Source: Guadua angustifolia (taxonomy: Eukaryota > Streptophyta > Magnoliopsida > Poales > Poaceae). From it: a stretch of 64,000 bases of DNA. Within the stretch, counting starts at the first letter, position 1; every line of letters starts with the position of its first letter. This document shows, in pieces, positions 33,301 through 45,310 of the stretch. The notes beneath the pieces are model-generated. The model was not told the DNA's origin. It ran no database searches and saw only the letters and a list, made by a program, of their open reading frames with translations. The translations under genes were made by a program, and so were the position numbers. Where the stretch lies: contig JAYEVE010000729.1 in the NCBI GenBank assembly GCA_036346375.1, positions 62,001-126,000 on the forward strand, read 5' to 3'.

Positions 33301-33795
33301 TTGAGCACTACTCCAGCTATAGCTCCGGTAACAGGAGGTAATCGAGTTCCAGTGCAGTCAGGAGCATCGCCTCAGACGACAACGCATGGAAGGATCAATC
33401 ACATCACGATGGATGAGATCCAGGACGCCATGAAAGTTGTGCTGGAAATACCCGACGTCGACACCGCCGCTGATCCTATGACGACTCTCTCGTCGCTAAC
33501 CAAAACCAGGAGGACGAAGATAGCTATCCAAGAGCCTGCAATCCTCCGTTCGATATCTGCGGTGAAGGCTGTGAAGAGGAGGACTAGCCAGACGTTTAGG
33601 ATTGCGTTTTTCCAGTCTTTGCTTGGTCTAAAGTTTAGTTGCCAGTTTAATGTTCCCGTTGCTGTATGACCCACGGGTCCAATTTTTGTAATAATGGGAT
33701 ATGTCGGGCAGTGCTCTGAATTTAATTTTTAAGTTATTGCCTAGTTATGGTTCCAACTGCTATGATCTGTGCGTACCAGCTATTGACCTAGTTTG
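33301..33795 (+). other. Stretch replacing protease and N-terminal reverse transcriptase
   Basis: From the linker GRINHITMDEIQDAMKVV (near 33400), where the family should run into protease, the sequence goes into about 330 bp that I do not recognise as retroelement (frame includes TKTRRTKIAIQEPAILRS), then resumes at the reverse transcriptase palm near 33800. About 1 kb of expected coding sequence is absent. Confidence 0.6.
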
Positions 33796-34670
33796 AGTCA
33801 TGAACATGATGAATAAAGTATTCATGGAATATCTGGATAAATTTGTGGTTGTCTTCATAGACGATATCCTTGTGTACTCCAAGTCAGAAGAAGAGCATGC
33901 AGAGCATTTGAGATTGGTGTTGGAGAAGTTGCGAGAACAGCAGTTGTATGCTAAATTCAGTAAGTGTGATTTTTGGAAAGAAAAGGTAGAATTCCTTGGT
34001 CATGTGATGACAAACTAAAGGAGTTCTTGTGTGGATCCAAGTAAAGTAGAAGGCAGTGTTACATTGGGAGCAACCAAAGAGCGATTACTTCGATTAAGTA
34101 GTTTTAGAATGGCGGATATTACCGTCGATTCATAGAAGGATTTTCGACGATTGCGAGACTTCTTATGTAATTGTTGAAGAAAGAAAAGAAATTTGCATGG
34201 ACGCCAGAGTGCGAGGAAAGTTTTCAGGAGTTAAAGAAGCGGTTAACATCTGCACCTGTGTTAGTATTGCCAGATGTGCAGTGCAGTTTTGATATTTATT
34301 GTGATGCCTCAAGGCAGGGACTTGGTTGTGTGTTGATGCAGAATGGCAAGGTAGTGGCCTATGCATCAAGGCAATTGAGGCCGCATGAAGGAAATTATCC
34401 GACGCATGACTTGGAGTTAGCAGCCGTAGTGCATGCTTTAAAGATATGGCGTCATTATCTCATTGGAAATAGATGTGAGATATATACGGACCATAAAAGC
34501 CTAAAGTACATATTCACTCAGTCAGATCTTAACATGAGACAGAGAAGATGGCTAGAATTGATTAAAGATTATAATGTTGGGATTCATTATCATCCTGGAA
34601 AAGCCAATGTGGTAGCGGATGCTTTAAGCCGTAAAAGCCACAGTGTAAATGTGATAGAAGCCAGCGATCA
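33796..34670 (+). pseudogene. Reverse transcriptase palm and RNase H of Tekay-like element
   Basis: Reverse transcriptase starts only at MNKVFMEYLDKF and includes the catalytic motif VFIDDILVYS, the thumb QLYAKFSKCDFW and FLGHV; a stop follows at 34016. RNase H (34171 on) keeps all four acidic positions: D in YCDASRQGLG, E in THDLELAAVV, D in YTDHKSLKYI and D in VVADALSRK. The fingers domain is missing, so no active reverse transcriptase is possible. Confidence 0.85.
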
Positions 34671-34779
34671 ACTGAAGTTGTGTGAAGAATTTCAGAAGTT
34701 GAGGCTAGAAATTGTGCCACAAGGATTTGTAGCTGCCTTGGAAGTAAAGCCGACCCTTGAGGACCGAATTAGGGAAAGG

Positions 34780-36180
34780 CAAGGTAATGATGAGAAGATC
34801 AGCAAGATCAAGTCTAAGAGAGGAGAAGGTTTAGCAGAAGATTTCACCATAGATGAGCAAGGAACCCTATGGTTTAAAGGACGAATTTGTGTGCCAGATG
34901 AGAAGGAACTTAAGCAATTGATTCTTAAGGAAGCACATGATTCTAAGTATTCTATTCATCTAGGAAGTGCCAAGATGTATCAGGACCTTAAGAAGAGATT
35001 CTGGTGGCCAAGTATGAAGCGTGAAGTGGCAGAGCATGTTGCATTGTGTGATGTGTGCCAGAGGGTAAAGGCAATGCATCAAAAGCCTACAGGACTTTTG
35101 TAGCCATTAAAGGTTCCAGAATGGAAATGGGAAGAAATTGGTATGGATTTCATCACAGGATTGCCCAAAACTCAGAGAGGGTATGATTCCATATGGGTCA
35201 TTATTGATCGGTTGACCAAAGTTGCTCATTTCATCCCCGTAAAGACACCTACTCAGGAGATAGATTAGTAGAATTATATATGTCGAGAATTGTATGTTTG
35301 CATGGTGTGCCTAAGAAAATTGTGTCGGATCGAGGTACCCAATTTACCTCAAGATTTTAGGATAAACTGCATGAAGCAATGGGAACTCGTCTGAATTTCA
35401 GTACTGCTTATCATCCACAGACAGATGGCCAGACAGAAAGAGTTAATCAGATCTTGGGAGATATGTTGAGAGCTTGTGCGATATCTTATAGTACATCTTG
35501 GGATAAAAGTTTGCTGTATGCAGAGTTCAGCTATAATAATAGTTATCAGGCTAGTTTACAAATATCGCCATTTGAGGCACTATATGGTCATGCCTGCCGT
35601 ACCCCATTGAATTGGAATGAAACGGGGGAGCGTTCAGTGTTTGGGCTTGAGATGCTCAGAGAGGCTGAGGAACAAGTTGCCATGATCAGAGAAAGATTGA
35701 AAACAGCACAGTCAAGGCAGAAGAGCTATGCTGACAATCGCCGTCGAGAATTGAGTTTCGAGCCTAATGACTTCGTGTATCTTAGAGTCACTCCCCTCAA
35801 AGGTGTAAAAAGGTTCCATGTCAAAGGAAAGCTTGCACCTAGATATGTTGGGCCATTCAAAATTTTGAGTCATCGAGGAGAGGTTGCATATCAGTTGGAG
35901 TTGCCCCAGTCATTAGCAGGAGTCCATGATGTGTTCCATGTGTCACAGCTTAAGAAATGTCTTAGAGTGCCAGCAGAACAAACGCCATTAGAAGCTATCG
36001 AGTTGCAGGAGGATCTGACTTATAAAAAAACAGCCGATTAAGATTCTGGACGTAATGGAGCGCAGGACCAGGAATAAGTCCACTCGTTTTTGTAGAGTTT
36101 AATGGAGTAATCACTTTGAGAGCGAAGCAACCTGGGAGCGTGAAGAAGATCTGAGAGCAGAATTCCCTAACCTATTCTCT
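34780..36180 (+). pseudogene. Integrase and chromodomain of Tekay-like element
   Basis: The HHCC zinc domain is seen as HDSKYSIHLG and CDVCQR (34937-35070). The DDE core has D in MDFITGLP, D in SDRGTQFTS and E in GQTERVNQ, with stops at about 35101, 35266 and 35357. After YNNSYQASLQISPFEALYG comes VFHVSQLKKCL and a chromodomain-like tail WSNHFESEATWEREEDLR (about 36100-36160), past a stop at 36039-36041. In chromoviruses this tail directs insertion to heterochromatin. Confidence 0.85.
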
Positions 36181-36214
36181 AGCCAGCCCTAAATCTCGGG
36201 GTCGAGATTCCGTT

Positions 36215-36224
36215 AAGGGGGAGG
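36215..36224 (+). other. Polypurine tract
   Basis: AAGGGGGAGG, 2 bp before the 3' LTR. Confidence 0.85.
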
Positions 36225-36226
36225 TT

Positions 36227-39200
36227 TGTAACATCCCAAATTTTTAAATTTTATTTATTTAATAATATTTTATTGCAATTTATGATTTTCGTGAATTTTC
36301 TGGATTTATTTGGATTTTTTTAGATTTATTTGAATTATGTCAAATTAAAATATATTGCCTTTTGTCAAGAATTAATTTTAAATAGGAAAATATAATATAA
36401 AGTTTTGTCAAAAATATTTTATCTGAGTTCAAAATGTCTCAAAGTATTTATGAGTATTTTCTGGAATTTTTTTTGATTATTTTACTGCTTAAAACAAATT
36501 AAAGTATTTTTGGGAATTAATTAAATCGTAAAACCCGGGAAAATCTTAAGAAAAGATCTTGGTCTGAGCCCGACCTTGTCGCAAGACATAACCTGGTATT
36601 TGTGCGGCCGTCGGCCAACCGCAGCGCCGCCGCGTGTGGATCGTTGGATCTCAGATCGGACGGCCATTTCCATCTGCAAACCCTAACGCGCTCAAGCCGT
36701 CGGATCAAGATCGTGCGGTGGAGATTGCATTGCATTATTTTGGAAGGGTTGGATCGCGTCCGTCGATTTGGGAAAGTGCAGATCGGATCGTATCGCTTCG
36801 AGGGTAATCGTGACCGTCCATCGTAGATCGGACGGCTATCGGTCTTCGTCTCCGATTCAGGTTTCCGAATTCACCGCCACTCGCCGTCTTCGCCGCGGAC
36901 TGCTAGGGCTTCCATTTTGCGAGCATGCCGAGGCTATAAAGCCGTGTTCCACACCAATGTTCTCACGCCTTGCGCAGACCGGCGAGCTTCTAGTCTTCGC
37001 CTCGAGTCGCCGCCAGATAGCCCGGAGCTCGCCAGTAGTTGTGCTAAGCGCTGCGGTGGTTTCGTTCGTTTTCCATCGTCGTCGAGCCGCCGTTCGCCGC
37101 ACGGGTTTCAGATCCGGACTCCTCACGTCGCGCCGCGTCGGAGCTGCCACTTCTTCCTCGCCGGAGTTGTCTCGTTCGCCGTTCGAGTGGTCGTCGTCCC
37201 CAAGTTCGGTGAAGCCGCCAGCCTCGATCGCCATCGCTCGGGAGCAGCGTCGACCGTCAGATCTTCGTCGGACCGCCAGGATCGTGCCACGTTGCCGTTT
37301 GAACAGTGCTCCTCGGGTAAGGTTCTGGCTGTTGGATTAGATGAGCGTTTGAGATTGAGCCGCGTGTGCGTAGAGCGGTAGCTGTCAGATCGTGTGGATG
37401 CCTGCCGCGTGTCGCGGCGCTTGAACTTGCGTCATCCGGTTACACTGCACATTGCCCGTGATCCACGGTGGACTGGGTCCATGGCCATGTGTCGCGCTCC
37501 GGTTGATTCGGGCTAGGGCTGACGTCAGCATGACACATTAATTCGAGTTTTCTTTATAAAAATAATTTGGGAAAATCAGAATTTCTAATTTCAGAATTAA
37601 TTAAAACTTCAAATGGCTATATCTTTTGCATTTTAACTCGAAATTGAGTGATTCAAATTTCTAAAAAATTGTAAAATTGAGATCTACTCAATGGTAGCTT
37701 TGGTTTGAATTTTTGAGTTCATTTATTCTTTGGTTTTGGTGTTTATTTGCTATTTCTTCTCGATTTGCGTAGACGTTGAATTGTGCGAGGCATTGGAGGA
37801 GGAATTGGCAACTCAGGAACTATCTTCAGACCAAGATCAGGACCTTAACCAAGGCAAGTTGTGCTTTGATCATGTTGAACCCTGTTAGGAAAAATTGCTA
37901 TTTTGATTTAATCTATTGCATGTTATTTTATGTGTATAAATGATTTCAACCTAAATTTGGGATTAGCTAATGTGCGCTTTGAATTACACCTACCTTGCTA
38001 GTTGTATGACATAATCCACTTGTCACCCTAGGTTGGTTCACTATAGTTGGTTATTATTGAAATCAACATGGGATGGTTAGAACGGAATAGAGTTGATTAA
38101 CCATGCCACGTCATCACATGTTCATGAATTACTGTTTAATAATCTTGATTAATGGAATATGGAACAATGATGAGAATTTGTGTATGATGTGTGGTCACAC
38201 AAAGAGATTGAGTTGTTGTGGCGAGGAGGTCACGCAACGATGTTTATTTGTGTCTACCACGTGGTGTTTGGTAATCAACCGGGGTTGGTAATCACTTTGA
38301 TTGAAGCAAGTGGCAAGGGCAAGTGTGCCAGGGTGGGCCCGATGGGCTGAGGGTATGTGCAAGTCTTGCTTTGATCAATTCTAAGGACTTAACCTTGCGA
38401 GCTTTTGACCTGAGTCAATCATGCAACCACATGTACATTATGGGGCTGACCTAGTGACTAATTTGCAAATGCTTAGCTTGAGTGCTCTAGTGGTGGTGTG
38501 AGTCCGGGTGTACGGAGGAAACTCACATGGCGCAAGAGGGGGGCCCTGTTGTGGTGGTGTAGCCCTTTAGTGTTGAAACCTCAGCGGGTAGCACTAGGTT
38601 AAGAGGATGCATTGTAAAAGCTTTGTTATAATCATTCGCCTGTGTGGTGCATGGTTGTATCATGTGGGTAAAGTGCATAACCTCTGTAGAGTGTACAAAC
38701 TATTCGGATAGCCGTGCTCACGGTATTGAGCAATGCTCGGGAATTACAGTCAAGGGGTAGTTAATTAAAATGAATAAATGGTTGGGATGGTAGGATGCCA
38801 TGTGGAAGAATCAAACTTGACTTAGGATGGAAACTTGGTTTACTTGAGAATCATTGAATCTATTTATTGTTATTATTTGTTTTACTGTCTTTTCAATCTA
38901 TGTAATGTATGTGTTCTTAAAATGCTGCTTAGTTGCAAATATACCACTTAGCCATTCCTTTGGAATAAGCCTTGCATGTATCTATGGTAGAATTGCATTC
39001 TGTGCACAATTTGTTGAGTACGTGTTGGTGTACTCACCCTTGCTTAAACAACCAACAAACAGTGGAGGAATCATCGCCCGATTTGGAGGAGGACTTTCAG
39101 GTGGACACGAGTCACTAGGCCAAGCCTTGTTAGTCGCTTGTGGTGTGCTGATGGGACATCTACGTCTTTTTGCTACTTTCCGCTGCATTTGTCTAAAGTT

Positions 39201-39393
39201 TAAGCCCATCTGGCTGAATAATGTAAGTGATCATAAGATCATACTGGTTATATTAAATAAATGAAGTCTTATTATTCTTATCATTGTGTATGATGTTATG
39301 CTTACCGATGTTAAGCTGTGTGCACTAGCGTTGATCCTGGGACTAGTGCGGTAAAACACAGTGGGTTCGAATTGGTGAATTCGGGTCCCGACA
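36227..39393 (+). repeat. 3' LTR of Tekay-like element
   Basis: TGTAACATCCC ... GGGTCCCGACA, nearly identical to the 5' LTR over most of its length. Two short tracts (near 36551-36640 and 37395-37475) differ much more than the rest. Confidence 0.93.
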
Positions 39394-40947
39394 AAGGGTA
39401 ACTACAATGTTCTACTAGGGCGAGTTGGATTCATGCCAATTGCTATGTTCCATTAACCATGCATCACATGCTCGTCCAATGGAACGGGGATGAGGTCAAA
39501 GTAATTCAAGTAGATACATCGGCTCGCTTCGCTATGTTGAGCTTAGACACTAACTGGCAATATGAGGAAGCTGAGTGTATATGGTAAAGCTCTAGATGAT
39601 TGCGATTTCATCTGTATCAACAAAATAGGGCTTATTCCGTTCAACATAAGGCCAAGCACGTTTGATCGGACGGATAAAATTTTGTGCCGATGGAGTCTAA
39701 ATCGGCAATAATGGTTTTACATGATAAAATACGAAGCTATTGGCAAACGATAGATAGCTATGCGGCCATTGAAGATTTTAAAGAAATCAAGAAGTTAGGT
39801 TAAGGTTTCACGTCGACTGATTTGCTAGAATAAGTCGACATAGGTGAAGGTGATAGGAAAAAACCAACTTTTATTAGTTCAAAATAGCTGCAGATTACAA
39901 AGAAAAGTTGGTCGAGATGTTGAAGCATCATAAAGATTGTTTTGTTTGGGAATATCATGAGATGCTTGATTTAAACTGACAACTTGTTGAGCATCAGTTA
40001 CTTATAAAGCTAGGATATCAACCGTTTAAACAGTCTCCTAGACGATTTAATCTAGCCTTGTATACTATTAAAAAGAGGAAATTGAGCGATTATTGGAAGC
40101 TCAATTTATCGAACTTTTGTCGATATCTTTGAGTGAGTTTCCAATATTGTTCCTGTTATGTAGAAAAATGGCAAACTTAGGATACATGTTGATTTTAGGG
40201 ATTTAAATAAAGCCACACCAAAGGATAAGTACCCAATACCAATAGCCGATATGTTTATTGACGCTGCATCAAGAAATAAGATCATTAGTTTTCTGGATAG
40301 TATTGCCAGATATAATCAAATATTCATGGCAAAAGTTGATATACTTAAGATAGCTTTTAGATGCCCTAATGCTCTAGGGTTGTTTGAATGGGCGGTAATG
40401 ATGTTCGGTTTGAAAAATGCTGGTGCAATGTATCAACGTGCCATGAATTTAATTTTTTATGACTTAATAGGTCACGTTGTCAAAATTTACATTGATGATG
40501 TTGTTGTAAAATCCAAGAAAGATTTGCAGCATCTGACCGATTTGGAAACAGTATTAAAAAATATAAGGGCACATGGTTTAAAGATCAATCCATATAAGTG
40601 TGTTTTTGGTGTATTGGCCGGGCGGTTTTTGGACTTTATGGTTCATGAAAGAGTAATTGAAGTTAATCAAGAAAGGGTTAAAGCCATAGCCAAAACTAAA
40701 CCACGGGCTTGTAAAAAGATTTGCAAAAATTGATCGGCAAGATTAATTATTTATGCCATATTAGTTCATTTACCCCATTATTCAAATTGAAGGATAAACA
40801 AGACTTTATCTAGAGAGCCGATCAACAGAAGGCTTTTGAAAGCATCAAAAAATATTGTCTAATCCTCTAGCTTTAGCCGCATCTCAAAAAGGTAAATCAA
40901 AAGCAAAACAAACTCTAAAACTTAAATAAAATATACTAGAGTGTAGG
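39394..40947 (+). pseudogene. Tat-lineage protease end and reverse transcriptase (right half of split element)
   Basis: Right after the AAGGG duplication the sequence encodes the end of a Tat protease (GNYNVLLGR context, then a CYVPLTMHHMLVQW-like stretch in shifting frames), matching the end of 27471-27888. At 39900-39960 KHHKDCFVWEYHEM, and at 40190-40740 the reverse transcriptase with DFRDLNKATPKDKYPIP and the catalytic IYIDDVVVKSK. Only about 200 bp of further pol-like text follows before an LTR, so RNase H and integrase are deleted. Multiple stops. Confidence 0.8.
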
Positions 40948-41619
40948 TGTTAGTGCCAGAATTTGGCAAGGCATAGCCGGTTTGTCAAGATAAGGATAAA
41001 ACTAGGTATTTCTGGTTGATATCGGTTAAAAAAGAAAAAGTTAAGTTAAAAGATAGGATTACGACCGATGTTAATTCAAAGATAGAATTTATCTGTACAA
41101 AGGCCGATACGGAATCATGGTTGCCAATGTATTGCAAAAGGATACGATCAGCCAATGCAGTATAAAAAGGAGATAGAGAGTGAGTAGAAAGAACAACATA
41201 ATCAATCAAACAACTCACATCTATTTATTATTTACTTTTTCCTATCAACTAGGAGTAGCTTTGTAATTTAGAATCTCTCTTGTAATCTGATTTTGATCAA
41301 TAAAGTTGCGCGTCATCGATTATTGGTCTTCATCGATTACACCAGGTTTGATTTTCTTTGATTTTGTTGTGCATCGTCTTTTTTGAAAAAAAATCAACCT
41401 TCTACCATCTGATCAACCCAAATCGGTTGTTTATACTTATCATTACCTTTTGATTTAATCAGCTTCTTGTATCTATTTAGATCTTTTTCGATTATTACAT
41501 TAGATTGGCTTTAAGCTATTTTTCTATCTATCTTACTAATTGCAGGATCAAATCTACTGGCACGCCACGAACCAACTTAAACTCGGCATTTCCGTGTGTT
41601 TGAGTTGATCAATCCATCA
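40948..41619 (+). repeat. RIRE2-like Tat LTR (copy 2)
   Basis: Starts TGTTAGTGCCAG and ends near AATCCATCA, about 672 bp. It has TATAAAAAGG at 41161, GTAATCTGATTTTGATCAATAAAG near 41290 (given in two parts: GTAATCTG, AATAAAG) and a GGCACGCC-like string, as in copy 1 (5592-6232). The exact left end is uncertain by some bases. Confidence 0.6.
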
Positions 41620-41629
41620 TCATATTTTT

Positions 41630-41645
41630 TGGCACAACAGCGGGG
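41630..41645 (+). other. Primer-binding-site-like sequence after Tat LTR
   Basis: TGGCACAACAGCGGGG follows the LTR by about 10 bp, in the form of Tat/RIRE2 primer sites (TGGCG...GGGGA). Its presence means internal sequence continues to the right of this LTR. Confidence 0.45.
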
Positions 41646-42703
41646 ATCGATTTTAGATAAATTTAGGAACTTGAACAAACTCAATTGGAGTTTGTATGAA
41701 GGAGACCAAACTATCAGATGATTTATTAGACAAATAAATCCTAAAAATTGCGAGAGAAAGAAGAATATTCCTCTCTGAGTGACTAACAAGTGGGCCCAGG
41801 GAATATTCTGACTTTCTTTTTAGAATGTAGGAAAATAACTAGAAACTAACATGTGGGTCCTTGATCTATAGAACGGGTACACAGACAAAGTGCTTGGTGA
41901 GTGGTGAACTCGGTGCACTGCATAGTACTTTGACGTGTAGACCCATGTATGCTAACTTGGCATCTATGTGGCAATGATGTGGCGTCCGCATTGGCTGCTC
42001 CTTGCACAGCGATAACGACAGCAGCAATCAACGACACTTGGGAGCCTAGGGTTCTGGTAAATAGTAGCACAGCTGAAGCTATGAAGCAGCTCTATCTGAC
42101 GTGGACAGTAAGGCAAATTCGATGCGCATTGCCATAGGGAACAATGGTCACCGTCACCAACGACACGGTACGTGAAGCGGCGGTGAACTGTGTCGAACCT
42201 CACCAATGTCACCTCTAGACCACTGGCTGGTACCCATAGGACAAGCTCGATGTGGCAATCACAATGACGCGGACATCACTAGCGGATGAATGGTTGCACG
42301 GCAAAAGAGGCAGCAGCCATGGCCTTCATGGTGACAGCTCACTTCGCCGATGCTTTGGCGAAGAGTAGGCACGCATCAGGTAGAACATGTGACAACAAAC
42401 CTAAGGTGTGTAGACTAAGAGAACAAAGCGTTGTTTGACAGAGCTACAGATCTTGATTCTTCAGTTTTAGTTTCTGTTTTTTTATGGAATCGATTCTCTG
42501 GTAGAAGTGGTTCCTGTCTAAAAAATAGTTATGAATTTAGTGGGAAGGTTTATAATTGGGAGGTTGTGAATCGATGGATGGAAGCGGGTTTTTTAGCTTT
42601 CAGGTTGTAAGTTAAAAAACATGAATCACTTTCTCGGATTCCTATGTGAATCTGATTGATTTTTTCTTATTTAGTAGAGCTCCTCAACTTCTTATGGAGA
42701 AAC
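41646..42703. other. Element leader and unclassified repeat-like DNA
   Basis: The first ~150 bp may be Tat leader. From about 41790 the text (GTGGGCCCAGGGAATATTC, ACATGTGGGTCC) is typical of grass repeats, but I cannot class it. No gene. Confidence 0.3.
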
Positions 42704-42706
42704 TAA

Positions 42707-42937
42707 GAGGGTGTTTGGGACAGCTCCAGCTCTACCAAAATCTGTGGAGTTGGTGCAGTAGGGTATTTCTAGTTTCAGAAATTTATAGAGCTAGAGCTGT
42801 TGATACATTAAAAGTGTTTTGATAGATCATCTTGTTTACATTTTAGACTAAAAATATAAACTTAATTGATTTTATTGTAGCCTATAAATTTCAGATCTGA
42901 GCTAGACCTAAGAGCTGAAGCTCTCCTAAAATGAACC
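42707..42937. mobile_element. Tourist-like MITE 1
   Basis: 231 bp between TAA duplications (42704-42706 and 42938-42940). The ends GAGGGTGTTTGGGACAGC... and the reverse complement of ...CTCTCCTAAAATGAACC pair at 17 of 27 positions, strongest in AGCT-CAGCTCT. PIF/Harbinger-type by TAA duplication; degenerate right end. Confidence 0.5.
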
Positions 42938-43320
42938 TAAAGTGAGAGCTCTGTAAGCGCACCCACAGACTCGTAAAACGCACCCACAGACTCATCAACG
43001 AGAGTGGAATCCAGTGGAAAGCTCGGCGGTGGCGCTTCAGAAAAACCTCAAAATCTGGCTCAGTAGTGAATCGGCCGGTAGGGTTGGGAACCTGGGGCTT
43101 TGGGCGTGTGAGACTGTGTCTTGACGTCCATGTATTGTGGGATTCAGCGGCATTGAGCGGCATGTGCGGTGAAATGGGTTGCGGTGCTGAGTTGGGTCAA
43201 GGCGCGGGGTTGACTGGGCTATTGCAAAGCGGGCAAATGTGAGGGAGAAGTGGACAGCATTAAGGGAAAAAGATTGGGCCAGTAGGTTGAGTTGCAGCGT
43301 ATGAGCCATTTCCAGTATTG

Positions 43321-43601
43321 TAATTAGTTTTTCTTTTTAGAAAATACATAAATACAAAAGAGCTCAAATAAAATAGCAAGTGCACTTGAAAAATTCCCAG
43401 AAAAATCTGGAAAATAATTCCAAACATAAGGAACCCAAATAAAATAATTTTAACACTTGTTCACTTGAATGTTAATCATATTAAATCATTTTTTGTTTAG
43501 AAGGTCACATATTAAGCTTTAATTAACAAATAAAATAGTGAAGATTTTTAGAGATAACTACGCAAAAGGATTTTCAAATAGGCAAAACTTGGGATGTTAC
43601 A
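43321..43601 (-). repeat. Truncated LTR start (Tekay-like), minus orientation
   Basis: The plus strand ends GGGATGTTACA at 43601; on the minus strand this reads TGTAACATCCCAAG, the start shared with the Tekay LTR at 27889. AT-rich text like the beginning of that LTR continues to about 43321, where it is cut. Confidence 0.4.
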
Positions 43602-44103
43602 CTATGCCAACATTTTGAAGTATTGGTTGGCTTGAAACAACTCTTTGCTTGGAATATTTTCACCATTGCAGGGAATAAATGCTTAAATTGGGGCAATTTT
43701 AATGATAAAATATGCAGTAATAACTATGGTCCATGGATGAGTACTCTTGGAATATATAAATCTTCAAACCAATGTTACCAAAATATGCACTATTCAGTGA
43801 CCAAAGAGGTATTGAAAATGACTAGCACTATATCTGGTGCATACATTTAGAGAATATAAAGTACAGAAAAATATTAATTAGGGGTAGAGAGGAAATATCA
43901 CACTAATTTTGCATTACAATATAAAATACACTCTATATTTGTGAACATGATCATTCAAACAATACACCCTATAAACTTGGATGGACATAGGGAGTATAAT
44001 TTTAATAAACAACATTGAACAATATTGCAATGTTTTTACCATCCCTATCTTATTACTGTAGGCTTGTTGATAGGTCAAAGTATACGAGGACATTCGTTCA
44101 ATC
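43602..44103. other. Spacer with possible Stowaway end
   Basis: No gene. TTGGATGGACATAGGGAGTA at about 43978-43997 is the reverse of a CTCCCT-GTCC-type Stowaway terminus; the other end was not found. Confidence 0.3.
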
Positions 44104-44106
44104 TAA

Positions 44107-44337
44107 GGGTGTGTTTGGTTGGTAGGATGAGATTGAATAGGATTGGATGATTCTGTATCATTTGGTTCCATTGTTTTAGGTAAATGGAATGGTTCAGCAT
44201 CTATATGGAATATTCTTTAAATTTGTATCACACCGTTTAAAACAGGATGGTTCTATTAAGCAACCAAACACATCGATTATATTTTTCTTGAACCATCTCA
44301 TACATATACCACTTGGTACAAGCAACCAAACACATCC
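44107..44337. mobile_element. Tourist-like MITE 2
   Basis: 231 bp with ends GGGTGTGTTTGGTTGG and CAACCAAACACATCC, flanked by TAA (44104-44106 and 44338-44340). An extra internal copy of the terminal sequence, AAGCAACCAAACACATC, lies at about 44258-44274. PIF/Harbinger-type. Confidence 0.75.
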
Positions 44338-44340
44338 TAA

Positions 44341-45092
44341 TAGCCTTAAATCTCCACAAGACATTTGTTTGCTCAGTTAATGTTTGACTGTTCAGAAAGG
44401 AAGGAAGCTCCAAGAAAGGAGAAAAATCATAGGGCGATGCACGATATTAGAGAAATCACGGAAATCTAAGTAGTATCCTCTCTAAGTAGTGGAGCATACG
44501 TGGGCATCCTCAGTTCTCATATTGCATTGTATTGATGGGTAGCCGACGGAGCTGCATCGATTCATGAGTTTTTGATGCCATCACGTCCAACTCATTTTCA
44601 AGAGTTTCCTTGGATTGCTCCATACAATTGTCAATTGTAAACTTGTTCTGAATCTTGATGTATGATTATCGACCTTGATGGACTTTGATATTGAAAACTG
44701 TATCCTAATTGCTTCAGAGCCTTATATTGTTCAGGGTATAACGTGAAGATTATTGTGGCCGTTATATAAGCACATGTTTATAAGAGTATTCATACTACTC
44801 TGGATGAAGTATAAATAAATATCAACTAATCTGATCCATTAGATCGAAATGAATAAAAGGTCTAAGTTGAATTTAGTGTACCGTAAGAGAGCTCTTATAT
44901 TAAGTTAAGACAGTATGCTACTGTTCCAACTTCAAAACGCCGGACAGTTACTAGTCAGTATGGCCTATTCCGGCCGAATTTTAGCGGCAACATTCTGGAA
45001 TGTTTGATATAAGGGGCTGCGAAAAGTTCAAGAAGCAAAAAATTGTAAGAAAACAAAAGAGCTGAAAGGAAAAACGAGTTGACCAAAGAACT
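44341..45092. other. Non-coding spacer
   Basis: I see no gene or clear element here. Confidence 0.5.
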
Positions 45093-45234
45093 TGTTGTAC
45101 AAGCACTTATTGTATTTAATATGAGGCTAATAGCTAGAATATATAGTTGTACAAGCGGGAATAAAAAGAAAGCCTATATAAGACAATACCTATACTAGGA
45201 AAACTTATATAAGAAAAAATCTATATATGGAGAA

Positions 45235-45305
<71 letters not shown>

Positions 45306-45310
45306 TAACA
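45093..45310 (-). repeat. 3' LTR of the small element, with AT microsatellite
   Basis: Begins TGTTGTAC and ends CATAACA on the plus strand. A (TA)n run of about 33 units (45237-45303) has expanded within it. Confidence 0.5.
45237..45303. repeat. (TA)n microsatellite
   Basis: Uninterrupted TA repeat inside the LTR. Confidence 0.97.

Larger units (their letters stand above)
27889..39393 (+). mobile_element. Tekay/Del-like Ty3/gypsy chromovirus, structurally complete but defective
   Basis: Two LTRs of 3176 and 3167 bp, perfect AAGGG duplications (27884-27888 and 39394-39398), a near-perfect initiator-Met tRNA primer site, a polypurine tract, and gag, RNase H, integrase and chromodomain remnants in chromovirus order. 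The internal region is 5162 bp. The long LTRs, the initiator-Met primer site and the C-terminal chromodomain point to the Tekay/Del lineage. Protease and the first half of reverse transcriptase are missing. It interrupts a Tat element protease. Confidence 0.9.
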
